A stretch of 12,413 nt of DNA from JBDRGC01 sp043818215 (GCA_043818215.1 JBDRGC010000025.1:1-12413), one strand, 5' to 3'. Counted from the first letter of the stretch, positions 1-6,414 are shown. The notes: generated by a model not told the origin, from the letters alone. Made by a program: numbers and translations.

Positions 1-767
1 GTAGCCATAAGTCATCACAATTTTGGTGGGCAGCAATTGCAACGCCCGCACGAAAGACGTAAAGGCCAGCAGCGAGCCAAAGATCACCAGATAACCCCAG
101 GCCAGCCAGGCTTCCGTTGTGGGCGCGGGGAGCGGCTCTCGCAGCAGCAAAACCATGAGTATAAAGCCCAGACTGCCAAAGAGATGTTGGTACCCCGAAC
201 TGACTTGAGCGGTGAGCGCCACCGGCCTGCGGCTCTGCAAAACCGAACCGGTGCCCCAACTCAGCCCGGCCAGCAGCAACCCTACACCGCCCCGATGTCG
301 GCCCGCACGCCGGAGCGCAGGGTGGGATAGCTTAGCACAGCAATGCCAACGAAGCCGATGAACAACGCACCCACCATCCGTAGAGAGGGCATCCGCCGGT
401 CTAGGATGGCTTCGATCATGGCAACCCAAATGGGCGTAGCGGCAATGATCAGCGCGGCCAGCCCGGAGTCGGCGCGCTGCTCAGCCCAATTGACCAGTCC
501 ATTGCCTCCCACCCACAGGAGCAGGCCCGAAGCTGCCAGCGTGATCAACTCTTGCCGGGTGGGCTTGATGCGCTTCCGAGTGAGCGCACTCCAGCCAATC
601 AACAGTATTCCGGCCACTGCAACGCGCGTAGCCCCCAACATAAACGGTGGGAACCCTGATCCATCTCGCACGGCGAAGCGGATAGCCAGATAGGTACTGC
701 CCCAAATGATGTAAACGACGAATAGATTAAGGAGGCCTGTCCAGGCGGGTGTGTTCTTTGATGGCAT
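1..767 (-). pseudogene. EamA/DMT-family transporter, frameshifted and cut by the window edge
   Basis: This encodes a drug/metabolite-transporter (EamA) family inner-membrane protein, which normally has about ten membrane helices in two repeats; the substrate cannot be told. The first frame (767 to about 285) gives an N-terminus with the family signature VVYIIWGSTYLAIRFAV and several hydrophobic helices, then hits TAG at 284-282. From 282 the next frame continues the family without a break (GLLLAGLSWGTGSVLQSRRP, then YLVIFGSLLAFTSFVRALQL and LLPTKIVMTYGY) to the window edge. One base is therefore missing around 282-287; TA-GGG in place of a TAC GGG pair would explain it. The ATG at 767-765 is the chosen start; its ribosome-binding site is weak. 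It lies 163 nt downstream of the Nudix gene on the same strand, with two repeat arrays between. This is either a recent pseudogene or an assembly/sequencing error. The rest of the coding sequence looks intact, so an error is quite possible. Confidence 0.8.
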
Positions 768-776
768 AGGTTTTCT

Positions 777-872
777 GAGTCGGCGAGTCTGCGAGTTTGC
801 GAGTCTGAGAGTCTACGAGTCTGCGAGTTGGCGAGTTGGCGAGTCAGCGAGTCAGCGAGTCGGCGAGTCGGC
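777..872. repeat. Octanucleotide tandem array, 12 units of GAGTCNGC
   Basis: Twelve consecutive 8-nt units read without a phase break, with variants GAGTCGGC, GAGTCTGC, GAGTTTGC, GAGTTGGC and GAGTCAGC. The array starts 9 bp upstream of the transporter start codon and runs directly into a 7-nt array. The same unit in the same orientation recurs at 3207-3342. Open frames through it give only low-complexity peptides. Confidence 0.95.
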
Positions 873-962
873 AGTCGTCGGTCAGCGGTCACCGGTCATC
901 GGTCACCGGTCGGCAGTCGTCGGTCAGCGGTCATCGGTCTCCGGTCACCGGTCGTTGGTCAG
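872..962. repeat. Heptanucleotide tandem array, 13 units of CGGTCAN
   Basis: Thirteen 7-nt units (CGGTCAC, CGGTCAT, CGGTCAG, CAGTCGT, CGGTCTC and similar) follow the octamer array and share one base with its end. The right-hand part lies inside the 3' end of the Nudix gene: codons for its last nine residues and its TGA stop are repeat sequence. The same unit in the opposite orientation forms the array at 9716-9834. Confidence 0.95.
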
Positions 963-1509
963 CAAAATGGTGCTCGCATAGGAATAACGCCAGCGCAGAC
1001 ATGCCGCAAGTGATCTCCCCGGCACGGGCCATGCGCATGACTTCGTCTTTAGTCTCGATAGCAATCTCGATCAGTTCCCCCGCCTCGGGCTGGCTGGCGC
1101 CTAATTCCACCCCGGTTGCCAGGTAGACTTCGCAGCGGATATTGCCGACCCCATTGATGGCGTAAAAGGCGGCAATATATTTCAAGTCCCGACAAGTTCC
1201 CCCAGCCTCTTCGAACACTTCCTTGCGGGCGACTTGCTCACTATTATCTTCGTCGCGCCCGCCCATGGGGATTTCCCAACACCAATCTTTGACCGTGTGG
1301 CGGTACTGGCGGATGAGTACGATTTGCCCATCTGCGGTCACGGGGACCACGGCGACGACTCCGGGGTGCTGCATGAAAGTGTAGGTGATCTCGGCCCCCG
1401 TGTGGGTGCGCACCTGATCCTGCCGCAGGGCGAACCAGGGGTTCTCGAAAATGCGCTCGGAAGCCAGAGTCTCCCAAGGGAGGTCAGTTTTGATGGGTTG
1501 GCTACTCAA
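931..1509 (-). CDS. Nudix hydrolase, ADP-ribose pyrophosphatase-like
   Basis: This is a 192-aa Nudix-fold pyrophosphatase. By family resemblance it probably cleaves ADP-ribose or another nucleoside diphosphate linked to a second group, in the cytosol. The sequence shows the beta strands and grip region VVAVVPVTADGQIVLIRQYR (about 51-70), then WEIPMGG and the Nudix helix ending KEVFEEAGG. Two departures from the consensus box are visible: Lys replaces the Arg of REUxEExGU, and the loop between the Gly and the catalytic helix is about one residue short. The start is TTG at 1509-1507. An in-frame TGA lies two codons upstream, AGGA at 1518-1521 is 8 nt away, and no Met occurs before about residue 46. 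The start overlaps the end of the upstream gene by 8 nt, so the two are probably translationally coupled. The C-terminal DQRPVTGDR and the stop codon come from the heptamer array, so the original C-terminus may have differed. The exact substrate is not determined. Confidence 0.9.
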   Translation of the reverse strand: MSSQPIKTDLPWETLASERIFENPWFALRQDQVRTHTGAEITYTFMQHPGVVAVVPVTADGQIVLIRQYRHTVKDWCWEIPMGGRDEDNSEQVARKEVFEEAGGTCRDLKYIAAFYAINGVGNIRCEVYLATGVELGASQPEAGELIEIAIETKDEVMRMARAGEITCGMSALALFLCEHHFADQRPVTGDR

Positions 1510-1924
1510 GTGTCAAGTCCTGCAAACGCATCCAGGCACCGACCCAGGGAGCGCCCATGCGGTGGTGTTCTGATACTTTGACATCGCTCAATTTTTGGGC
1601 AATCTGAACCGCGGCTTGCGCCACTCCGGCCCAATCGCCGGCCAGCACGGCTGTGCGCATTTCTGCGCCCAAGCGTTCAGCCCACTCCCAGTCTCGTCGA
1701 AAGCGGTCGGCTTTGAGCCAATAATCGCGTTTTTCCCAGGCGGCTACGGTGGTGTCAACCGTCTTGACAATTGCATCCAGCGATAAAGCAATGAAAGCTG
1801 CCAGATCGCGCGTCTTGGCGTTGGGTTCGGGTTCTCTAATCAATTCGCGCAAAGACAGGGCGACACCGCGCTTTAAACGGTTGCGCTCTGTTCCTGGCGC
1901 ATTGGGGTTAATCACTCGTGACAA
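1502..1924 (-). CDS. Conserved-looking hypothetical protein, 140 aa, upstream of Nudix gene
   Basis: I do not recognise a named family. The 140-aa product is soluble, has no signal peptide or membrane helix, and looks mostly helical: a basic N-terminus (NPNAPGTERNRLKRGVALSL), a helix with LAAFIALSLDAIVKTVDTTV, an aromatic/charged stretch (WEKRDYWLKADRFRRDWEWA), and a C-terminus ending GAPWVGAWMRLQDLTLE. I recall similar uncharacterised proteins in Chloroflexota, but cannot verify this. The start is TTG at 1924-1922. GGAG at 1931-1934 is perfectly placed and an in-frame TAG lies inside that ribosome-binding site, so no earlier start is possible. Its stop overlaps the TTG start of the Nudix gene, so it is probably the first gene of that operon. 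A heptamer array begins 17 nt upstream of the start codon. Confidence 0.85.
   Translation of the reverse strand: MSRVINPNAPGTERNRLKRGVALSLRELIREPEPNAKTRDLAAFIALSLDAIVKTVDTTVAAWEKRDYWLKADRFRRDWEWAERLGAEMRTAVLAGDWAGVAQAAVQIAQKLSDVKVSEHHRMGAPWVGAWMRLQDLTLE
1518..1521 (-). promoter_or_regulatory. Ribosome-binding site for the TTG start of the Nudix gene
   Basis: AGGA on the minus strand, inside the end of the upstream gene, lies 8 nt before TTG at 1509-1507. It supports that start together with an in-frame TGA two codons upstream. Confidence 0.7.
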
Positions 1925-1930
1925 GATGGA

Positions 1931-1936
1931 CTCCTA
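1931..1936 (-). promoter_or_regulatory. Ribosome-binding site fixing a TTG start (hypothetical gene)
   Basis: On the minus strand TAGGAG lies 6 nt before TTG at 1924-1922. The TAG within it is in frame with the coding sequence, which rules out an upstream start and makes the TTG start secure. Confidence 0.85.
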
Positions 1937-1940
1937 TATT

Positions 1941-2003
1941 GTGAAACGTGAGACGTGAGACGTGAGGCGTGAGACGTGAGACGTGAAATGTGAAATGTGA
2001 GAC
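1941..2003. repeat. Heptanucleotide tandem array, 9 units of GTGAGAC
   Basis: Nine 7-nt units without a phase break: GTGAAAC, GTGAGAC, GTGAGGC, GTGAAAT. It lies immediately upstream of the minus-strand hypothetical/Nudix operon, so it may fall in its leader or promoter region. Reverse-complement relatives (TCACGTC, TCACGCG) occur at 3444-3471 and 7394-7428. Confidence 0.95.
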
Positions 2004-2321
2004 GTAATTTTTATCAAGCATCACGCGTTTCCGGCGATTGCCCCTTCGCACCCTGCGGGTGGGCTACGCACGGGGTGCTTCGCGAAAATCGCGGCAACAA
2101 AAGCAGGGAGCCTGCGGAGGCAGGTTGGATACCAGTCGGCACTTCGACAAGCTCTATGCAAGCTCCGGCCGACTTCGTGCATTTCGTTGCTGCGATTTCA
2201 ATCGCCCGTCAGCAGCGCCGGCGCCGGGCAAACAGATTCCGGGCGGCAGAAGTATACCTCCAAAGCCCGCAATGTATAGACTTTCAGAAAATGTTTCAGA
2301 AAATGATTTTGACTCAGCCTA
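2004..2321. other. Intergenic stretch with small hairpins, no gene seen
   Basis: No open frame here has a believable start, composition or family match. There are short inverted repeats: CCTGC/GCAGG near 2111-2125, and AGTCGGC (2134-2140) with GCCGACT (2168-2174) enclosing a C+T-rich loop. The latter resembles dispersed intergenic hairpins. No clear promoter was found for the flanking genes. Confidence 0.5.
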
Positions 2322-2427
2322 TCATTGCGAAGCAGCTTTACCACTGAAGCAATCTCATCCTTGGCAAGAAGGAGATTGCTTCACCGAAAAGCGTCGGTTC
2401 GCACATCGTCCCCTTTGGGGAATGACA
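2322..2427. repeat. Dispersed palindromic intergenic repeat (TCATTGCG...AATGACA type)
   Basis: The ends read TCATTGCG on the left and GGGGAATGACA on the right, a loose inverted repeat. The core is an 11-bp perfect inverted repeat, GAAGCAATCTC (2346-2356) and GAGATTGCTTC (2372-2382), with a 15-nt loop. This layout matches a class of interspersed hairpin repeats seen in many bacterial genomes. No flanking target duplication was found. Confidence 0.65.
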
Positions 2428-2497
2428 TCTGGGTAGGCGGAGTCGAAAACATTATCTTAACATCTATATGTACACAATGTCATTAGGTTAGGCCATC

Positions 2498-2646
2498 GGC
2501 GGATCATCGCGCAGCATCCCCCTGTGGGACGGATCCGCCAGCCGCACAACCGAGGTTCTTGCACGCTTCTGGCGGATCCGTGATCCGCCAGCCGCACAAC
2601 CGAGGTTCTTGCACGCTCCTGGCGGATCCGTGATCCGCCAGCCGCC
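2498..2646. repeat. 50-bp tandem repeat with GGCGGATC/GATCCGCC hairpins
   Basis: Two 50-bp units (2532-2581 and 2582-2631) differ at one base, near position 37 of the unit (CTTCTGG against CTCCTGG), and a 14-nt start of a third follows. Each unit junction is a hairpin, GGCGGATC-CGT-GATCCGCC. Another GGCGGATC at 2498-2505 can pair with the first GATCCGCC. The block ends about 40 nt before the start codon of the 172-aa gene, so it may lie in its leader or act as a transcription barrier. Confidence 0.85.
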
Positions 2647-2686
2647 CCACCCCTTATTTTTAAGAAGGTACCCCCAGGAGAATAAA

Positions 2687-3205
2687 ATGAGTGATTTGTT
2701 CGAGCAGGTTACGGATCAACAGGATTTCTTCAAAAAGATCGCCAGCAAAATCCCCGGTTTCAGCGGTTATATCGAGCGTCAGAACCGGCGGGCCGCGGAC
2801 AAGATGCTGCGCGAAACGGTAGCTGATCGCTTCGAAGAGCAATGGAAGCGAGTATCAGCATTGCAAACTGACTTTATCAGCCAGGGTGAAATCATGTTTG
2901 TGGATGACCTTGAGAAGGCGGCCATCAAACTGTGCACATTCATCGATAAAGTGCGAAGGGCTTCCTATGGCTACTCAGGCTTCTTCGATGCTGCTAAGGT
3001 CAACGAGGATGAACTGGCTCTTGTGTACGAATATGACACCTCCATGCTGGATATGGTGGACGAGGCAGGTCGGGCGATTGATAACGTGGAGGCATCCATA
3101 GGCAGTGATGGCTTGCCTGCCGCCATTCGCAACCTGGTGAGCACAGCGCAGCAATGCTTGAGCACCTTCAATCGCCGCGACGAGGTGATGAAACAGGGGG
3201 GATGA
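2687..3205 (+). CDS. Hypothetical 172-aa protein beside an SPFH gene
   Basis: I do not recognise a named family. The product is soluble, acidic and predicted mostly helical, without signal peptide or membrane segment. Visible features are an amphipathic N-terminus (DFFKKIASKIPGFSGYIERQ), a charged helix (NRRAADKMLRETVADRFEEQ) typical of a coiled coil, and a later region with a Tyr-rich turn (RRASYGYSGFFDA, about 98-110). The ATG at 2687 was chosen because AGGAG at 2676-2680 lies 6 nt before it. An ATG at 2609 is in frame but lies inside the 50-bp repeat and lacks support. It precedes the SPFH gene by 316 nt on the same strand. In Bacillus subtilis the related SPFH protein YdjI works with PspA, so this helical protein could be a functional partner; that is only an inference from position. 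Confidence 0.85.
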   Translation: MSDLFEQVTDQQDFFKKIASKIPGFSGYIERQNRRAADKMLRETVADRFEEQWKRVSALQTDFISQGEIMFVDDLEKAAIKLCTFIDKVRRASYGYSGFFDAAKVNEDELALVYEYDTSMLDMVDEAGRAIDNVEASIGSDGLPAAIRNLVSTAQQCLSTFNRRDEVMKQGG

Positions 3206-3206
3206 G

Positions 3207-3342
3207 CGAATCAACGAATCAACGAGTCAGCGAGTCGGCGAGTCAGCGAGTCGGCGAGTCAACGAATCAACGAGTCAGCGAGTCAGCGAGTCAACGAGTC
3301 AGCGAATCAACGAGTCAGCGAGTCGGCGAGTCGGCGAGTCAA
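3207..3342. repeat. Octanucleotide tandem array, 17 units of CGAGTCNG
   Basis: Seventeen 8-nt units (CGAATCAA, CGAGTCAG, CGAGTCGG, CGAGTCAA) begin one base after the stop codon of the 172-aa gene. The unit and orientation match the array at 777-872. The open frame through it encodes a Ser-Glu-Gln-Arg repeat and has no ribosome-binding site, so I do not call it a gene. Confidence 0.95.
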
Positions 3343-3443
3343 CAAGGCTTGCTCAGACTTGTGAGAATAATAAAACATGCAGTTGAGCAAAAGTCGGCAG
3401 ACGGCTTACACCTCGGGAAATGTGACGCATTTACACTGAAGGC

Positions 3444-3471
3444 TTCACGCCTCACGTCTCACGCCTCACTT
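3444..3471. repeat. Short heptanucleotide array, 4 units of CTCACGY
   Basis: Four 7-nt units (TTCACGC, CTCACGT, CTCACGC, CTCACTT) lie 50 nt upstream of the SPFH gene. They are the reverse complement of the GTGAGAC family at 1941-2003. The last unit forms a small CTCAC-TTT-GTGAG hairpin. Confidence 0.8.
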
Positions 3472-3521
3472 TGTGAGTTTTGCGCTACTGCAAAAATACC
3501 TGGTTTTTTGGAGGATTAGTG

Positions 3522-4577
3522 ATGGCTAGAATTTTTGATGTTATCGAATACCCCGATGAAATGAGCGATGAAATCGTTCATCGTTTCCCTGAGAGCGGAC
3601 ATGGCGACTTCAGAATGGGATCTCAAGTGATTGTGCGCGAGTCCCAGGCTGCGGTCTTCTTCCGGGATGGGCAAGCCCTGGATGTGTTTGGCCCTGGCCG
3701 CCACACAATTGCCACCGCCAATATCCCGCGAGTGATCGACTTTATTGGCAAGGCGTTCAATGACCGGACTCCCTTTCCCGCGGAAGTCTACTTCGTCTCT
3801 ATGCGGGAATTTGCCGACCGCAAATGGGGCACACCACAGCCGATCATCGTGCGCAATCCTGGCATGGGACTCGGCGTGGCTCTTTTGCAGGCCTTTGGGT
3901 CTTATGGCTTCCAGGTGGAAGATCCGCAGCAATTCGTCACCCAGGTGGTGGGCGCCCAGGGTGTTTTCCGCACCCGTGATATCGAGAACCGCCTGCGCGA
4001 TTCTCTGCTCTCTGATCTGACGGATTTGCTGGGTGAGACCGCCGCCAAACACAGCGTGGTCGAATTGATCGGACTGGTCAACGAATTGAGCGCCGGTGTC
4101 CGCGCCAAATCACAGGATCACTTTGCATCCTTGGGCTTGACACTCAAAGCCTTCCTGATCGCCAACCTGAAGCCCTCCAGCAAATCTGCTGAAGAACTAC
4201 GGGCCATGGGGATGCTGGATATGCAGACCTACACCCAGTTGCAGGCTGCCGATGCCATGCGGGATGCCGCCCAGAACCCCAGCGGCGGCGCAGGCCTGAC
4301 AGCCGGGATTGGGGCTGGAATTGGGGTTGGGAACGTGCTCAGCCAATCTCTTGCAGGGATGACCGGCGCGGCTGCCCAACAACAGGCTCCACCTTCAGGC
4401 GCCGCTCCCTCTGGTGGCGGGATGCCAGATGTTATGACCCCCTCCGAGGCGGCCTCAGCTTTGAGGGTTTCCGAAGAAGACGTGATTGCTGCCATCGAGG
4501 CCGGCGACCTGAAAGCCCGCAAACTCGGCAAGGCCTACCGCATCAGCAAACAAGCTATGGAGGAATTCCTCGGTTAG
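3522..4577 (+). CDS. SPFH (YdjI/virion-core-like) protein with C-terminal excisionase-type HTH
   Basis: The 351-aa product has an SPFH/band-7 domain of the YdjI-like, virion-core-like group at about 1-220, marked by SQVIVRESQAAVFFRDG (34-50), DVFGPGRHTIATANIP and PIIVRNPGMGLGVALLQAFG. A short helix (ELRAMGMLDMQTYTQLQAAD) and a Gly/Ala/Pro-rich linker (about 254-303) follow. The C-terminus, about 305-351, is a MerR-like excisionase HTH (TPSEAASALRVSEEDVIAAI, then GDLKARKLGKAYRISKQAME). SPFH proteins scaffold membrane microdomains; B. subtilis YdjI is recruited by a PspA homologue. As I recall, many YdjI relatives end in a zinc ribbon, which an HTH replaces here. The ATG at 3522 is preceded by GGAGG at 3510-3514. 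The gene follows the 172-aa gene, with repeat arrays between. DNA binding is inferred only from the domain; such domains can also bind peptides or be structural. Confidence 0.9.
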   Translation: MARIFDVIEYPDEMSDEIVHRFPESGHGDFRMGSQVIVRESQAAVFFRDGQALDVFGPGRHTIATANIPRVIDFIGKAFNDRTPFPAEVYFVSMREFADRKWGTPQPIIVRNPGMGLGVALLQAFGSYGFQVEDPQQFVTQVVGAQGVFRTRDIENRLRDSLLSDLTDLLGETAAKHSVVELIGLVNELSAGVRAKSQDHFASLGLTLKAFLIANLKPSSKSAEELRAMGMLDMQTYTQLQAADAMRDAAQNPSGGAGLTAGIGAGIGVGNVLSQSLAGMTGAAAQQQAPPSGAAPSGGGMPDVMTPSEAASALRVSEEDVIAAIEAGDLKARKLGKAYRISKQAMEEFLG

Positions 4578-4624
4578 CACTCGAGATAGGTAAGCGTTCA
4601 GCCCTCTGATGAAATGGAACGTGG

Positions 4625-4755
4625 ACACCTGCACTTTCACCGCAGGTGCAAGTGTGACACGGATTAAGCGGATGTACGTGGATTTTATTTATGAGGAATC
4701 CGCGAAAATCCGCCTGATCCGCGTAACACCTGCACTTGGTGCAGGTACAAGTGTC
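4625..4755. repeat. Paired 30-bp palindromes flanking an ATCCGCG hairpin repeat
   Basis: Two imperfect copies of a palindromic sequence, ACACCTGCACTT...GCAGGTRCAAGTGT, lie at about 4625-4655 and 4726-4755. The second contains a perfect ACCTGCAC-TTG-GTGCAGGT hairpin (4728-4746). Between them is an imperfect inverted repeat built on GCGGAT/ATCCGC (about 4661-4723). This looks like a composite of dispersed intergenic repeats. It starts about 48 nt downstream of the SPFH gene; no T-tract supports a terminator. Confidence 0.75.
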
Positions 4756-4864
4756 CGTATTCTATCGAAACAACTTTCAGCAATCGCCTGAACGATTACC
4801 GAGAGGTAGAGCTGACAATATCATTAGGACTTACGCAAGACTCGTATCACATATAGGAATTAGT

Positions 4865-4977
4865 GTATCCTCTTCAAAAGTAAGGGGAGATGTAGCCGAG
4901 ATTTCCATATCTCGCCCCACACGGGGTATGGAAACCCCGACTACAATAGTTTTTACCCTACAATATGGAGAGGATAC
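4865..4977. mobile_element. MITE-like insertion, 113 bp, with 8-bp target duplication
   Basis: The ends are GTATCCTCTTCA and, inverted, GTATCCTCTCCA (11 of 12 match). An 8-bp direct repeat, GAATTAGT, flanks it at 4857-4864 and 4978-4985. The interior is highly foldable: TTTCCATA/TATGGAAA, CGAGAT/ATCTCG and CCCC/GGGG stems. It is too small for a gene, so it would need a transposase elsewhere. Confidence 0.75.
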
Positions 4978-5126
4978 GAATTAGTCGGTTTTTCTTCGTT
5001 AAGGTTTGCCTACCAAAGTAGGGAAGCAAATACCAACTTGAGTAAGTATACTTCCAATTCGAAGTCTGTTATACAGTAGGATAGAATCGCCTCATGTTTG
5101 AGGCAGATAAACCAGGAGAAAATCTA

Positions 5127-6236
5127 ATGTCGAAACGATTACAACTTGTTTTTCTTGTACTCATGTTGGTTACCCTGGCATGTTCCAGTTCCACTATTTT
5201 GCCGGGACGAAGCGAGTCCCAAGAGCCTGAGGCGCAACAGACCATTCAGGCCTTGCAGTCAACCCTTCAGGCTCAAACCGGCCAGGAGGGTGAAATTCCT
5301 GATGATGTTATGGCGATCCAGGCTACGGCTATGGCGCAAATGACCGAGCTGCTCGAAGCGGCAGACTCGCCAGAGGAGGAAATAATCACCTCAGACGGGA
5401 TCATCAATGTCGAATCATTCTCGCCCTATCGCTCGTATTCGGGCTTGCCCGCTCCGGCTTATGTTCCTGCAGATGGCTATCATATAGTTGGCGAGCGCGT
5501 AGATTCCGGTAATGTAACCTGGGTAGTGTTAAGCTGGACGACGATAGAGGAACCTATGACGCCGTTTCAAATTGCGTATGTGGATTTACTAACCATAAAC
5601 CGCGGCGGTTCAGAAGTCTGGATCGAGAACGCTTTTGGGCTAAAGGATAATCACGGGGCGGATGTTTATTCCAGTGGGGCTACCAGCTTGCTGCCCGGTG
5701 AGCGTCAGCGCATGTGGTTGAGTTTTTACATAGAGAAGGATAGACAACCCGCCGTGCTATATCTCAATGCGGATGATAGCGGTATCCCCGGACAGCGGTT
5801 GTTATGGGACCTCGGCCCGACTCCATGTGTGGCAGCCGTTCCTGACAAGATGGACGGTGAACGCGATTTGACCGTCTATGCTATTGGCGAGACCGCCCGC
5901 TTGGAGAATTTGGAAGTCACAGTGACCGGGGTTTCTTACCCGCCCCAAGATAAAGATTCTTATCCGGGTTATCGGTACGTAAGCGTTGATTTGATTGTTG
6001 AGAATGTAGGCACCAGCGATGTTGATGTAGGCTGGTTATACTCTATGGCATGGATGAAAGATGCCGCCGGTTACTACTATAGCGAATATTTCAACGTAGA
6101 TGCTTCAACTTTATTCCCCGGAGGGCAATTACAGACCCAGGCGCGTTTCGAGATACCAGAAGAATCCACGGGGTTGTTATTTTTATTCGATGCTTCGTAT
6201 TTGTGGTGGGGTAAGGCGTATTTTGATTTGGATTAA
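5127..6236 (+). CDS. Lipoprotein with C-terminal DUF4352-like Ig fold
   Basis: The 369-aa product is predicted to be exported and lipid-anchored. The N-terminus is MSKRLQLVFLVLMLVTLACS, with Cys19 as the likely lipidation site; the -3 Thr is off consensus for the lipobox. A Gln-rich helical stretch follows (QQTIQALQSTLQAQTGQ), then a domain of about 100-230 with beta character, and a C-terminal domain of about 247-369 resembling DUF4352, an extracellular Ig-like fold (ARLENLEVTVTGVSYPP, YRYVSVDLIVENVGTSDVD, LFPGGQLQTQARFEIP). Its function is unknown. The ATG at 5127 is chosen because AGGAG at 5114-5118 lies 8 nt before it; an in-frame ATG at 5094 would put a charged extension before the signal peptide. 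No close downstream gene follows: a MITE-like element begins 10 nt after the stop. The gene lies inside the putative TIR-bounded element, so it may be cargo. Confidence 0.85.
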   Translation: MSKRLQLVFLVLMLVTLACSSSTILPGRSESQEPEAQQTIQALQSTLQAQTGQEGEIPDDVMAIQATAMAQMTELLEAADSPEEEIITSDGIINVESFSPYRSYSGLPAPAYVPADGYHIVGERVDSGNVTWVVLSWTTIEEPMTPFQIAYVDLLTINRGGSEVWIENAFGLKDNHGADVYSSGATSLLPGERQRMWLSFYIEKDRQPAVLYLNADDSGIPGQRLLWDLGPTPCVAAVPDKMDGERDLTVYAIGETARLENLEVTVTGVSYPPQDKDSYPGYRYVSVDLIVENVGTSDVDVGWLYSMAWMKDAAGYYYSEYFNVDASTLFPGGQLQTQARFEIPEESTGLLFLFDASYLWWGKAYFDLD

Positions 6237-6246
6237 CGCTTTGATG

Positions 6247-6414
6247 ACTCCGCTGAAAAAAGGTCGTTTGTTACCACGAAGACACGAAGGAACGAAGATT
6301 TATAAACAAGTACTTAAAAATCTTGATGTTTTTGTTTCGGCCTTATCAATTTAATTGAATTAGTTTTAAGTTTTTCTTAGTGTCTTAGTGCCTTTGTGGT
6401 TATTTCAGTGGAGT
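6247..6414. mobile_element. MITE-like insertion, 168 bp, with 8-bp target duplication
   Basis: Ends are ACTCCGCTGAAA on the left and TTTCAGTGGAGT on the right (inverted, one mismatch in 12). The 8-bp direct repeat CTTTGATG flanks it at 6239-6246 and 6415-6422. Inside are ACCACGAAGACACGAAG and, inverted, ACCACAAAGGCACTAAGACA, a familiar type of intergenic repeat. It sits just after the stop codon of the lipoprotein gene, with a T/A-rich centre. There is no coding potential. Removing it restores the original sequence around CTTTGATG. Confidence 0.8.

Noticed and set aside
751..1126. Open frames on both strands through the octamer/heptamer arrays (for example 751-981, 836-1126, 599-892 minus)
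   Set aside because: They only translate the repeats or antisense gene sequence, with no ribosome-binding site; the composition is Ser/Arg/Gly low-complexity.
2322..2427. Transposon with target duplication
   Set aside because: Only loose inverted ends and a hairpin core were found, with no flanking direct repeat.
2038..2436. Frames of 116 and 132 aa in the intergenic region
   Set aside because: No ribosome-binding site; they cross dispersed hairpin repeats and show no family-like composition.
2532..2646. CRISPR array
   Set aside because: The 50-bp units are contiguous, with no spacers of differing sequence, and there are no cas genes. The 7-8 nt arrays likewise have no spacers.
2609..2686. 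Start of the 172-aa gene at ATG 2609
   Set aside because: The extension is encoded in the 50-bp repeat; ATG 2687 has AGGAG at the right distance.
3154..3519. 121-aa Ser/Gln/Arg-repeat protein
   Set aside because: It is the 8-nt array translated in one frame, begins inside the upstream gene, and has no supported start.
3516..4052. 178-aa minus-strand frame under the SPFH gene
   Set aside because: The plus strand encodes a clear SPFH protein; the shadow has no start signal.
4865..4977. Riboswitch or structured RNA
   Set aside because: The fold is explained by a MITE-like element with 8-bp direct repeats; no known aptamer consensus was seen, and no gene lies close enough.
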